This document shows, one piece after another, positions 20,941 through 30,604 of a stretch of 64,000 nucleotides of DNA; position 1 is the stretch's first letter; each line of letters starts with the position of its first letter. Made by a program: the position numbers and the translations under genes. The stretch lies in the NCBI RefSeq assembly GCF_964019385.1, contig NC_088649.1:15460647-15524646 (forward strand). The letters are read 5' to 3'. The notes under the pieces were generated by a model. It was not told the DNA's origin. It made no database searches and saw only the letters and a list, made by a program, of their open reading frames with translations. The stretch comes from Sycon ciliatum (taxonomy: Eukaryota > Porifera > Calcarea > Leucosolenida > Sycettidae).

Positions 20941-21625
20941 CATCAAAAATCTGCGGCATTTTCTGCATGTTTTTCATCCTCCTTGTAAAGGATATGCAGA
21001 AAGGAGTACTTTTTGCACTATCCTTTGCTTTTTTTACTTTCCTTTTCCACCAACTGATTAGGAGTGAAGAATCTTGGAGAGACCTTCACTCGCCTTGACT
21101 GGCAAGAGCAATGTGTTCAAACAGATCCCAAAGTAGCTTTTCTGCAGCTTTCTCATCAGTAATTTACCTGCAAAATTCAGATTCCGGGGGACCGCCGGCA
21201 AAGTTGGACATTGCCCAGCTCTTGCGATCTGCCCCATACAAATTTGGCCAACAGTGGTCTGTGAACCATTCACGCCGGTGATCGCCGGTGCCGGGAGCCA
21301 GACTTTGTCAACATTTCAAACCAAGACTCATCCTAAATTTTCCTAAATTGAAGCTAAAGATGAGGTCCATTCGTGTAGAAGTAGTTTCATGATCTCCGGT
21401 AAAAGGTAGCACCGAGTGGCCATCACCGAACGGCATTGAACTACGGAAGAACAAAGAATTCAGGCTTCAATTGGCAAATCTGTCGTAGTATTTGGGCGCA
21501 TTCTGTACTACTTTGTAGTAGATTTGGTACTCGCACCGTATGCGCAACGGGTCGGGAGCTGGCTCACCGCCGATTTCTTGCGATCTCTTGCGGCACCGAT
21601 TTTGCGTATGTGAACCAACCCTTAA

Positions 21626-22017
21626 GCGGGATTCACAGAAGCTTTTTTGCGATGCGACACGCGATGCAACAGGCGCGAAACCCCAAATCGCAGCCATGTC
21701 GCACTCCACGCAACTGCCGCATCTGGGCCATCGCAGAAGTTGAGCTTGGCTCAACTTTTGCGATGCGATGCGATGCGACAAGAGATTTGGCGTACAATTG
21801 TGACCTTTTCTACAGCAAAGTTGTACAAAGGTTCAAGAGTTGCCTATAAATTTGTACAAATTGTATCAAACCGCGCGAATATCACGGTGACGTAGCCAAA
21901 TCAGCAAGATGTTGTCGCATCACTGACTTCTTCTGTGAATGGTATTTCGCAAGTTCGCATCGCACGCGTCCGTCGCAGGTCGCGTCGCATCGCAAAAAAG
22001 CTTCTGTGAATCCCGCT
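21626..22017. mobile_element. 392-bp MITE with TTAA target site
   Basis: The ends GCGGGATTCACAGAAGCTTT and the inverse on the right form ~35-bp inverted repeats reaching TTGCGATGCGAC. TTAA flanks both sides (21622-21625, 22018-22021), as in piggyBac- or Kolobok-type MITEs. The interior has many GCGATGCGAC-like subrepeats. Confidence 0.8.
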
Positions 22018-22127
22018 TTAAGCAGCACAGCAAAGGAGGAATAATAATAATAATAATAATAATAGAACAAGGCAGCAAATGCTAACCCTTCCGCTTCTGT
22101 CTCTTTTGAGACAAAGGAGGAATAAAA

Positions 22128-23960
22128 GGTACCGTAAAGTCGCGGTTAAAAACCGGGTTTGCATACAAGCACATCGCGGATAGAAGCCTGAAAATCAAAC
22201 GGGTCAAATGCATATAAGCCTGTCGCGTGTAGAAGCCTGGCTTCTATGCAAGCGCGGATCGGGTAGGTCAAAAGTGCATGCGCTATGTACAGTGCATAGT
22301 AAAACCATATGTGCTGTTTGACCTTGACGTTTGTGACACACCACTGGAATGGTTCCTCAGTTATCTCTCGGAGCGGCAGCAGTGTGTACGGGTGGAACAC
22401 TCAGTTTCGCAATATGTTGGATGCTCCCGAGGAGTGCCTCAAGGCAGCGTTCTGGGCCCTCTTCTTTTTGTACTGTACACCAGTGATATGTCGTCAGTTC
22501 TACCAGGTAGTGTATGCCACCAGGAATTCGCTGATGATGTGGCTCTGGACTACTCCGACTATCAGCCTGATTTAGTGTGCTCTGTTCTCTCTAACGCTGT
22601 AACACGACTCGCTGAGTACTTGGACAACATTGGTCTGCTATTAAATGCCAGTAAAACCCAAGTTATGTTTGTGAGACCCCGTGGTTGTCTGGACGGACCA
22701 TCTGAAGTGAAGTGTGGTACCACAGTGCTTGATGTTACTCCAGTCACGAAGTATCTCGGTGTCATGCTTGATGACCAACTGTCCTGGAAGCCCCAAGTGG
22801 ACTTTATTGCCAGCAAGACTGCTACTACAATCGGGCAGCTCTGGCGCCATGGACGGTGCCTTTCACTCAATGCCCGCCGGGCCTGGTACATGAGTATGAT
22901 CCAGTCTGTGCTCTGCTATGCCTCAAACTGTTTCTTTCCCGCTCTATCCAAACTGCTGCTGCATCGACTGCTACGCATTGCTAAGTCTGGCATACGAGCC
23001 ATCTTCCAACTCCCCAGAAGGACCCCCACTGCTCCCCTATTTGCCAGACTATCAATGCCTCAGCTCCACCAGCTGTACGTGCAACGTCTGCTTCTCTTCG
23101 TCTTCCGCTGCCTTCATGGCAGAGCCAGCTCACTGTTCCAATCCTACTACTCCCTCATTGCCACGGATGTGGACAGAAGTTGTGTCACGCGTGGTCAGGT
23201 CAGCCAGCTGCTCAGAGTGCCGTTCCTACCTGGTCCCTCAGGCCGTAGCTCAATCGCCTTCGTTGGCAGTACCACATGGAACTCTCTCCCTGCTGATATT
23301 CGCGCTTGCGACGTACGCCACACGTTTCAAGCATTGCTGTCTGGTCATGATCTTATCTCCCTCCTCAACTAGCTCTCCGATGTTGTGCCTACTATGTCTT
23401 CTTCACAGACTCTGCCTGAACAAATGCTCATCAATAATGTTCTTGTCCTCTATCCTAGTCCAAATTCTGCCTTGCCCATGCATGACTCTCATGAAATGCC
23501 CGTACTAAATAGTCTATAGAACAATAATATTGGATATCATACTTCTCTCATCAACTATGATAATACCCATTTCATACCCCCCCCCTTCATAAAATTAATA
23601 CCTACTGTTTTCTTTCCTTTCATTTCATCTTCTTTTCCGTTCCTTTCTTCTTCATACAAATTTTAAACATTTTCATCATATTGTGAGAGCCGTGGGCCAA
23701 TAGCCCCGGTGAGAAGGCAGTCTTGCCTGTTCATATGGTGAAGTAAAATAAAGAAACAACAACAACAACAACAACCATACCACCATACCTGTAGTCAGTG
23801 GTAGATCTACGCGTGTCGCGCGTAGAAGCCTGGCTTCTATGCAAGTGTGGTGCATATAAGCTTGGTTTGCATTCAAGCCTGGTTTGCATTAAAGCCTCAT
23901 GCAGAAAGCGGCTTATGCGCTTATAAGCCCGGCTTTTATCCGCGACTTTACGATATGTAC
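22128..23960. mobile_element. TIR element interrupted by a LINE
   Basis: The left end CGTAAAGTCGCGGTTAAAAA and right end CTTTTATCCGCGACTTTACG are inverted repeats. Tandem TAGAAGCCTGGCTTCTATGC-like and GCATATAAGC subrepeats lie inside both halves. The paralogue at 59.4 kb lacks the whole unit (GGAATAATAGATATGTATTA is continuous there). Without the LINE it would be about 360 bp. Confidence 0.7.
22310..23772 (+). mobile_element. 5'-truncated LINE, intact C-terminal RT frame
   Basis: AACCATA flanks it at 22303-22309 and 23773-23779, and it ends in an (AAC)n tail with a preceding hairpin-like GGTGAGAAGGCAGTCTTGCC. The coding part (to 23372) is open for 350 residues: WFLSYLSERQQ, GVPQGSVLGPLLF, catalytic FADD near residues 84-87 counted from the ATG at 22278, then a thumb and C-terminal region ending in a WNSLPADIR motif, typical of jockey/CR1/Rex-type LINEs. 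Endonuclease and fingers are lost by truncation. The undamaged frame implies a fairly recent insertion. Confidence 0.85.
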
Positions 23961-24450
23961 TATAGAATTGTAAACGAATAAATTGTTGATTCGAACACTG
24001 ATGCTCCTGAGGATATAGGGGCAAGGCTATGGTTGGAGGTACTGAGAGATAAACAAGGCACACCATAACAATAAAATGTTACACATCTTTTGGTGAGTAT
24101 GAATGATATCTAGAGTACATAAACCCCCCAGAGTGTGCAGCTTGGGGCCTTTTCTACTATGGGTGTCTGTCACGGCGGAATTCCGTGATTACATCATATT
24201 TGGCGCAGATCTGAGGCGGGAAATGGCGTAGTGCGTACAACTGAGAAAACGGATTGCAAAAGAATGTCTGCCATGCACGCCACCGGCCACGCGATGGTAC
24301 AAGCCATGGAGTAGTGCTCCCGGGTCCAGGTACGTACCGAGCACCTTACGTAAAAACTTACGTAGACAACGTGTCAAATATCGGTGCCGTTTGGTCTTGC
24401 ATTGTGACCACAATAAGAGAAAAGCTGACAGGATTGCTTTTCTAATTAAT
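23961..24450 (-). repeat. Fragments of the composite element, upstream of CTLD-B
   Basis: 23961-24106 matches 37560-37758 and the reverse of 13075-13290. At 24107 it jumps to the TAGAGTACATAAACCCCCC end of the CAAGAG MITE, then 24230-24450 matches 38830-39110 and the reverse of 5560-5880. The same mosaic stands at 59440-59930, so it was already mosaic before that duplication. Confidence 0.7.
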
Positions 24451-24606
24451 ACGGTATGCACTGTTTCGGGGGCCTGACCTATCCAATATGTCGAAATTCA
24501 TGGAACGTGCCAGCAATTTCCAGGAAGCCCATTCTTCAGGCTTGCTTCCTGCTGTGCTTTTTTAATGTTTCTCCAAATGCCTCTATACCTGTCTGTTGTC
24601 CTGCAG

Positions 24607-24939
24607 CTAAATGGATTCATGCTTTCTCCTCAGCATACGTCGCAGCAACACCGGCATCGAGACGTGCCGTTACCCAGCCTTTTGCGCGTGAAGCTTGTCA
24701 GCAGTACGGACTAAACTTTATAACCGTGGACTGGCTGCAAGCACATGGCCATGTATTCAGAGAGCGCTGGCTACAACGATTGCCTATAGAGCATAACCCT
24801 CATCACGGCACCAAGCCCTTCCACGTCGAACCAATCTCGGCGGATGGCGAACACCATTACAGAACCGTAACGTTTAGCAGCGGAAGTCATACGATTCACA
24901 ACGCCCCAAGCGATGAGCAAGCCCGGATCCTCTGTGTCA
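24607..24939 (+). CDS. CTLD-B exon, copy 1
   Basis: This 111-codon exon lies between GTCCTGCAG and GTAAGT, phase 1 at both ends. It encodes AKWIHAFSSAY, a helix-1-like FAREACQQYGLNF (Cys), DWLQAHGHVFRERWLQRL, PFHVEPIS, YRTVTFSSG and the ending ARILCVS. The AC-x3-G pattern and the terminal Cys parallel CTLD-A, so I read it as a second, more diverged CTLD-like fold with only the outer disulfide. It follows CTLD-A in the array and precedes EGF4. The copy at 60092-60424 encodes the same protein. Family assignment by eye only. Confidence 0.6.
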
Positions 24940-25345
24940 GTAAGTGAGGCGATAATAAATGACTGGCTATGCGCAAGCAGTATAGCCATTCCCTGTCCCT
25001 TATCCCTGTGTCTTGCTTCAACATGTCCTTTTCAAACATGTCCTTGTAGCAAAAGTCCTTGCCCTCTCCCCTGCCCCCCATATCATACCATGCATTGTGC
25101 ATGCTCAAATTTTGATTGTTGTTGTTGGTGGGAATACCTAACGAAGAAACCTCCTTTGACTGATCGTTTTTGGGAGCATGTATAAGGATTCAACGAGAGA
25201 GAATGCTTTTCCGTCAGGGAACATAACACAAATGTCTTGAACAACACTTTTTTGTATAAGCAATCATTTAGATAATTGGCATTCTACTTTCATAAACTGC
25301 AGAAGAGTAACGCAATTGAGCTGCTCGTATTCTTTTTCTGCACAG

Positions 25346-25432
25346 AATTCTGTGAGAACAAAGGTGTTGTTGCAGCAAACATGAGTTGTGTGTGTAACCG
25401 CACCACATCCTACGGCGAACGATGTGAAAAGG
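25346..25432 (+). CDS. EGF4 exon, copy 1
   Basis: The 87-nt phase 1-1 exon between TTCTGCACAG and GTAAGA encodes FCENKGVVAANMSCVCNRT, then YGERCEK. Four cysteines in a C-x11-C-x-C-x9-C spacing, with YG before the last Cys, fit the later half of an EGF-like domain; the usual first two cysteines are reduced to one or lie elsewhere. There is a possible N-glycosylation site at NMS. It is missing from the CTLD-B' blocks (41.4 and 51.3 kb). Confidence 0.65.
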
Positions 25433-25458
25433 GTAAGACAGCAGGCCTTAAAATTCGT

Positions 25459-25483
25459 GTGTGTGTGTGTGTGTGTGTGTGTG
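25459..25483 (+). repeat. (GT)n tract after EGF4
   Basis: A short GT microsatellite followed by GCAAGCGTGCGCGTG. The same flank follows the GT tracts at 41418, 51279 and 60940, so these tracts mark homologous positions with different DNA upstream. Confidence 0.9.
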
Positions 25484-27286
25484 CAAGCGTGCGCGTGTTT
25501 GATAATCTGAGTACACCCATTTTAGAGAAGGTGAAGAACACTAACAAGATAGCGGGAAAACAGCAGAGATCTGCCAGATGTATTTGAATTTTATTATATT
25601 TGGATTTCCTAAAGGCTTTGGGCTTGTCGAGGGGATCTCCTGCAAGAAGAATGAAATGAAAACTTTATGTAGAGGGAGCAGTTAATCGAGGATAGGCTAA
25701 GGAAATAGATCGGAGCATACAAAATCTGGTAATTAAGGAGTTGGGATACCATAAGTGTAATGTGACCACTATTTATAGCTAGAGTATGTAATGCCTGACG
25801 TGTGTGTAGCCTGCAGTTTCACATACAACTCCGTGTATTTCATTGAGAATTCTCACAACTTGAATGCTACTATGCTCACACGATCAGAAGTCTTCTCTGG
25901 AATAATAGCCCCCCCCCCCCACCCTGTAATGACCGTTTTTGAAGGAAAGTATACCCTGAATCCTGAATCAAATTTTCACCAGTTGTAGTCTTCGGGGTGC
26001 TCTGGGTCGAATGGTCTTGGTCCGAGGAAGCTGAGACGCTCCCTTCCTCCTTTATTCCCAATCGAATTCACGCACTTCCAACAAAACTGGGTGAGTGCGC
26101 CGTACTAGATGGGGATTCTAAAAGCGCGGATGACCGCAATTGGCCCATATGTTGTAGTCTTTTGGGTGCTGAGTAGACTGGTTTTGGTCCGAAAAGGCTG
26201 CAGTGCAGCGTTCGGCCCTTATTAGACACACACCCTTAGGGCCTGGTCAGACTGGTTGCCTGACTAAAAAAGAAAAGCGTCCAGAATTTGGAATCGCGAT
26301 CGACGTCAAATTCCTTCACCTTGGGGATCGCCAACACCTTGCAACCATGCATATGAGTTTTGTTGTTGTCCGTGGCCAAATTAGCTCCCTTGATATCGAG
26401 ATGAAAAAATCAGTGAATATCAGCGTCAATGGCGTATCAGCGTCAAACTCCTGTTTGGAGCAGCAAAGCATGGTATTGCCGCTCTGGCGGCAAGTTACTA
26501 TGGAGATTCGGATCATAATCACAGGATTTTTTCGTTTCTGACCAGGCCCTTAGCAAAAAACGTTATGTTGTAGTGGTATTACCGCAAGGGGGAAAATACC
26601 GGGATCTGGGTTAGACCTTTAGCAAGATGCACGCTATTTTTAGTACGCTGTTGCCACGAGAATAGCTTTTATTTCGCGCAGTACAACCATGTATGTCAAT
26701 ATACGCGATACAAGGTGAAATGGGTACAGACTATGCAACATTTGGCCAAAAAGCATACCGTTTGTCACAGCGATAAATCAGCCTCCATAACGTTTTAACG
26801 CTGCCGCTTCAGCGCTATTTGGGTGATGAAGGTGCGAGTACCGTAAAAATAGCATTACTGTTATTTGATAAGGGTGTCTATTCCCAGTCTAAAAAAATTC
26901 CCAATCCATCAAGGGTGAGTAAGCGGTCACGTGCTCATGCGTACACCAGTCACCTGGTCGCCGTGCCTGCAGGCTACGCCGTTGACAGCGTTCCTGTCAC
27001 TCGAGTTGCACCTTTGAACCTTTGATTTGAACCTTGGTGTGAAAGCTGTAGCATGCACTGGCCCTGCATGCATGGTGACCATATGACTCGTGTACGAGTA
27101 CGCATGAACACGTGACCGCTTGCTTGCATTTTCTCTGTGTCAGCTGCTCGGTCATTATGGGTGGTCAAATTTCACTATTTCCACTGCTCATTGAGTATGG
27201 GGTCATTCGTAGATATCAAGGGTTATTCTTTTGAATACAAATTATTTCTGTTATGAGCTGGGACGGGTTGACCAATTTCCTTTCAG

Positions 27287-27315
27287 GATACATTGAAACA
27301 TGTCCAGAGAAGTAG
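27287..27315 (+). CDS. Tiny terminal exon YIETCPEK-stop, copy 1
   Basis: After TTCCTTTCAG the phase-1 reading gives YIETCPEK and TAG at 27313. The preceding modules all end in phase 1, so this would be an in-frame C-terminus. All four copies (42704, 53016, 63483) keep the acceptor, the eight residues and the stop. Against it: so short an exon can be fortuitous, and the next 470 bases before EGF1 show no clear promoter or signal-peptide exon. Confidence 0.45.
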
Positions 27316-27774
27316 GAGCATTGACACACGCGTGACAGGGTGCTGTATATGCACGTTCTGAGAGGAGGGGTATAGGGTGGGTTTGAGTTGTAAATATCGA
27401 TACTTACGGCCGGCCCCTAATGGGCCATTTACACTACGGTCAGAACGTGGCGTACGTGACGTTTTCGTCATGACAACATGGAACGTAGCGGGAAAATCGT
27501 ACCTCTGGTACGAAATCGTAGACGACGTATCCAGACTCCTGTACCGAGTTTTGTTCTGTCGTTCCCAGCAGTTTGTGTCCAAGAGAAGCTGAACACGCAG
27601 CTGTATGAGCAGCGTCTGAGTGCCTGTGTGAATGCACCTGCATGAAAACGACGTATGCCTGTACGTCGTGCTCCAAAACGTCACGCGTATTGTAACGTAG
27701 TATGAATAGCCTATAACATACCATCATTTCCTCTTTCTCACGTCTTGTTTGTGCGTATGCGATGGCTGATGCAG

Positions 27775-27861
27775 CATGCGACTGTTTGAATCAAGGTCAT
27801 TGTGACGACACGGGTAAATGCATCTGCCCGAAAGAATTTACCGGTAACAAGTGCCAATCGG
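27775..27861 (+). CDS. EGF1 exon, copy 1
   Basis: The 87-nt phase 1-1 exon follows GCTGATGCAG and ends at GTAAGT. It encodes ACDCLNQGHCDDTGKC, then ICPKEFTGNKC: six cysteines with C-x-C-x5-C-x5-C-x-C-x8-C spacing, a compact complete EGF-like domain. An in-frame ATG (ATGGCTGATGCA) lies just upstream within the acceptor region but gives no signal peptide, so internal-exon use is more likely. Copies at 43201, 53513 and 63980 are nearly identical. Confidence 0.8.
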
Positions 27862-28789
27862 GTAAGTATGAATGAATATTTTTTACAGCTCTTATGGGAT
27901 TCCCAAAGCATACCTCCATGTTGACGTGGCATCCAGTGACTGTGTGAGCCGTTTCCGTTTCAACAAACCAACGGATAATTATATAATAAAACAATTGAAA
28001 AGACAAGCTGAGCCAACATTTGTGTAATTTAATTGATAGCTTGCATAGACCTCGGTCCTACCCGTAGGACCTACCGGTAGGACCATCATACAGAAACATG
28101 CTGCACAGTCTTTGTTATGACACTGACCTAAAACCTGACCCTAAACTGTTGCTATGGGGCTAATGAATGAGTCCACAGATTTTAGACGTGATCGCAGAAG
28201 GTATACTATGAAATTCCATGGAAATAGCCCATGGTTACCATGGAAACGTACTATGGAATACTAACGTACTATGGAATTTTGCATTCCACCGCCTTGGCAG
28301 GCTAATGTTGTAATGAAAACATTAGGTCTTCGCCATGATTCACTTTGGACAGTGTCTCTAGAGCTCCGACACGAGCATGTGCGGCCGTTTTGACAATTAT
28401 TAAAATGGCACATATGCAATGCTCTGGCCAAAGTCTTGAATTTTACGCCATTACTGTGCCTTATAAAGACCCAACATCAACAATTGTTTCCAGAAAATTC
28501 CCCAATAAAAAGCACTTTTGCGCCGCGATTTTTTGGAGCTGTGTCGAGTGACCCTGAGTATGCAGCCTTTGTCTGTGTTTCAACTATGTGTGAAGAAAGT
28601 AGAACCCCATTTATTTTTATTTTTATGATGAGTTCGACTCCCTACTGGACTTCTGACTGTTTATAGGACAATGGCTGCCTACTGAGTAAAACATCTATTT
28701 GTCTCTCAGTCTTTTTGTCTGTCCATTTTTGTGTCTCGCTGATTTACTCTCCTGTTTTCTTTCCCCTCGGTGTGTGATATGCGATGCAG

Positions 28790-28870
28790 TTGTGTGCACG
28801 AATCCCTGGGTGAAAAAGAACAAAGAATGTGAATGTAAACCCAGACTAGATGGACCTAAGTGCACAGAAG
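28790..28870 (+). CDS. EGF2 exon, copy 1
   Basis: The 81-nt exon between GCGATGCAG and GTAAGG is phase 1-1 and encodes VCTNPWVKKNKECECKP, then LDGPKCTEG. Four cysteines with C-x10-C-x-C-x8-C spacing suggest a reduced EGF-like module lacking one disulfide. Identical in the 44975 copy. The intron between EGF1 and EGF2 is about 0.75 kb shorter here than in the other two copies because a stretch after 28610 is missing. Confidence 0.7.
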
Positions 28871-29209
28871 GTAAGGGCTAAATAAACAGCTGTAATATAA
28901 TATAAGGGGAAAAGAAAGATGCTGTCATTTTAGGCCGCGTGTCAACGAGTGTATGACCCATGGGTATATTTACAATTTCTAGAATCATACTCATCATTGG
29001 AAGGAAAATATTTCTCTCTTATCTCGGTGGAGCAAACTCAAACCACCAACCTATTTTGTGCTATTTACGTGCAATAATAGATACCATATAATTGATTATA
29101 TGGGTACGAGTTGGTGATACTAACTTCTTTAGGGTCTGATATTGTATGGGGGTCTGTTGCTATCTGTGTGTTTTGGGAAATACGTGAATGCACCCAATCT
29201 CTACTGCAG

Positions 29210-29296
29210 TATGCCATTGCTTGAATCATGGGAAGTGTGCTGAAGACGGTACCTGCGTCTGCCAGAAAGGTTTCCATGGAGACCTGTGTCAACAGA
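29210..29296 (+). CDS. EGF3 exon, copy 1
   Basis: The 87-nt phase 1-1 exon follows CTACTGCAG and ends at GTAAGT. It encodes CHCLNHGKCAEDGTCVC, then QKGFHGDLCQQ, a complete six-cysteine EGF-like domain very like EGF1 (C-x-CLN-GxC). EGF1 and EGF3 are probably old duplicates. The next coding module downstream is CTLD-A'. Confidence 0.8.
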
Positions 29297-29389
29297 GTAA
29301 GTAACTTCTGAATGAAATGAATAATTATGCATGTTTCTTTGAAACACATGCAGCTGCGAAATGTGAAAATTATGCTCAGGGGATGTGCA

Positions 29390-29860
29390 TTTTACTCAGA
29401 TAAACACGGATATACTTGAAATGGACTACGGTATCAATAGGGGGGGGGGCAGTGTATGTCTTAAAAGAGTGTGTACTCCAGTCATGCTCTGCTGTACCTC
29501 CACCCACTCAGCCTACGCCTCACTCTTAAGCTTTTCATTTTTACTTTTCGGTGAATCAGATCCCTTGGCAGTCCCCTCATCTCCCAAATCTTCACGACCC
29601 GAAATGATGCTACCCACACTACCTCCCAAACCAGAGGCCAAACATTCAGTAGTATATTTCTTCCCCCATTCATGTCCCGGCCAGGCCTTTACAGTCTCCC
29701 ATTAATTTTTGCAGTTTTTACCGCTTTAATGCACTACCCGCTATCATTCCATCCCAGCGTACCTTGCCTGCTTTCGCGCTAGCTGCTCACAATTTCTCCT
29801 TGGGCACCCTGTGAGAAGGCCATAGGCCTGTTTGTTATACCCAAGTAAAATAATAAATAC
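29390..29860 (+). mobile_element. Probable LINE 3'-end fragment in intron
   Basis: The segment, also at 56120-56590, ends with CCCTGTGAGAAGGCCATAGG, CCAAGTAAAATAATAAA and a trinucleotide run, the same tail architecture as the recognised LINEs. No reverse transcriptase frame is visible. The C/T-rich body could also be ordinary intron. Confidence 0.4.
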
Positions 29861-29865
29861 TACTA

Positions 29866-30053
29866 CAGTCAGACCTCGCTTATCCGGTCCTCGTTTATCC
29901 GGATCCCTCGCCATCCGGAAGAAAATAGTTGGTTACAAATGTACAGCATATGCCATGCTTACATACAGTATGTGTGTTCGATTATCCGGTTCCCTCGCCT
30001 ATCCGGATATTTTTGTGTCCAACGGATGTGTGCGGTTAACCGAGGTCTGACTG
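29866..30053. mobile_element. 188-bp pogo/Tigger-like MITE
   Basis: The ends CAGTCAGACCTCGCTTATCC and its inverse are flanked by TA (29864-29865, 30054-30055), with inner TTATCCGG subrepeats. The paralogous intron at 56.59 kb lacks it, so it came after the duplication. Confidence 0.85.
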
Positions 30054-30111
30054 TACTACTACTTCTACTGTACAAGAATGTCCTTTGCATGTGTACTGTG
30101 TTATGTTCAGA

Positions 30112-30250
30112 CTACTATTTCTACTACTGCTGCTGCTGCTGCTGCTGTTGCTGTTGCTGCTGCTGCTGCTGTTGCTGCTACTACTACTGCTGCTACTGCT
30201 ACTGCTACTACTGCTACTACTGCTACTTCTACTACTTCTACTACTTACAA
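30112..30250 (+). repeat. (CTG/CTA)n trinucleotide array, copy 1
   Basis: A CTG/CTA tract lies between two copies of the acceptor region TGCATGTGTACTGTGTTATG (30086-30110 and 30261-30285). The paralogous tract at 56616-56785 has only the downstream acceptor copy. Frames through it give only homopolymer-like peptides. Confidence 0.9.
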
Positions 30251-30285
30251 GAATGTACTTTGCATGTGTACTGTGTTATGTTCAG

Positions 30286-30440
30286 CTTTTAAGACAAAGT
30301 GCCTGGGTACAGATAACGCAACGTACACCTGGATGGCTCTCGCCAGCTTGCCGTGTCATCCAGACCTGGACGGTGACAGCTGCCAGAAGAAAACGAACTT
30401 GACGCATGCCCGCCAGATGTGCAAGAGAAGAGGATACGAC
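30286..30440 (+). pseudogene. CTLD-A' exon, copy 1, 5' part (split by LTR element)
   Basis: After GTTATGTTCAG the frame encodes AFKTKCLGTDNATYTW, MALASLPCHPDLDGD, NLTHARQMCKRRGYD, the front half of the A'-type CTLD. It is cut at the codon for D by the LTR element at 30441. The rest of the exon resumes at 35203 after the ACGAC duplication. The uninterrupted paralogue at 56834-57226 shows the intact 131-codon exon. Two extra Cys (in CLG and LPCH) and a possible N-glycosylation site (NAT) distinguish A' from A. Unless the whole element is spliced out, this gene copy cannot make the domain. Confidence 0.85.
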
Positions 30441-30590
30441 TGATGTGTATCTATATTCATTACGTCATAGTTGTACTGCATGCACGCACACACACGGATT
30501 AGTTGAGTGTGCTTCTTTTTCCTGTTGTTCTTTCTCATGACATGTTTTGTTTCCGTTCCCAAATCTTCACGAATAAATAGTAACGTATCA
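30441..30590 (+). repeat. 5' LTR
   Basis: 150 bp, begins TGATGTGTAT and ends AACGTATCA. It contains an AATAAA-like signal near its end. It is followed directly by the primer-binding-site-like TGGCGCAGTG at 30591. Confidence 0.93.
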
Positions 30591-30604
30591 TGGCGCAGTG
30601 AACT
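30591..30604 (+). promoter_or_regulatory. Putative primer-binding site
   Basis: TGGCGCAGTGAACT starts at the first base after the LTR and has the TGG expected to pair with a tRNA CCA end. The matching tRNA cannot be told from the window. Confidence 0.6.

Larger units (their letters stand above)
18751..21371 (+). repeat. Segmental duplication R, copy 1 (with 45566-48558)
   Basis: This block carries CTLD-A and exon C. It matches 45566-48558 base for base apart from small differences. The 353-bp insert at 19578-19930 is present only here, and the Penelope-like insertion at 47438-48200 only in the other copy. Confidence 0.9.

Noticed and set aside
21150-21180. CTGATGA on the minus strand near CTCATCAGTAATTTACC (also 48345)
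   Set aside because: A GAAA lies nearby but no stem I can form, so it is not a hammerhead.
30085-30402. Leu-rich frame over the CTG array, and Ser-rich minus frame at 56517-56813
   Set aside because: Pure trinucleotide-repeat translations with no conserved flank in that frame.
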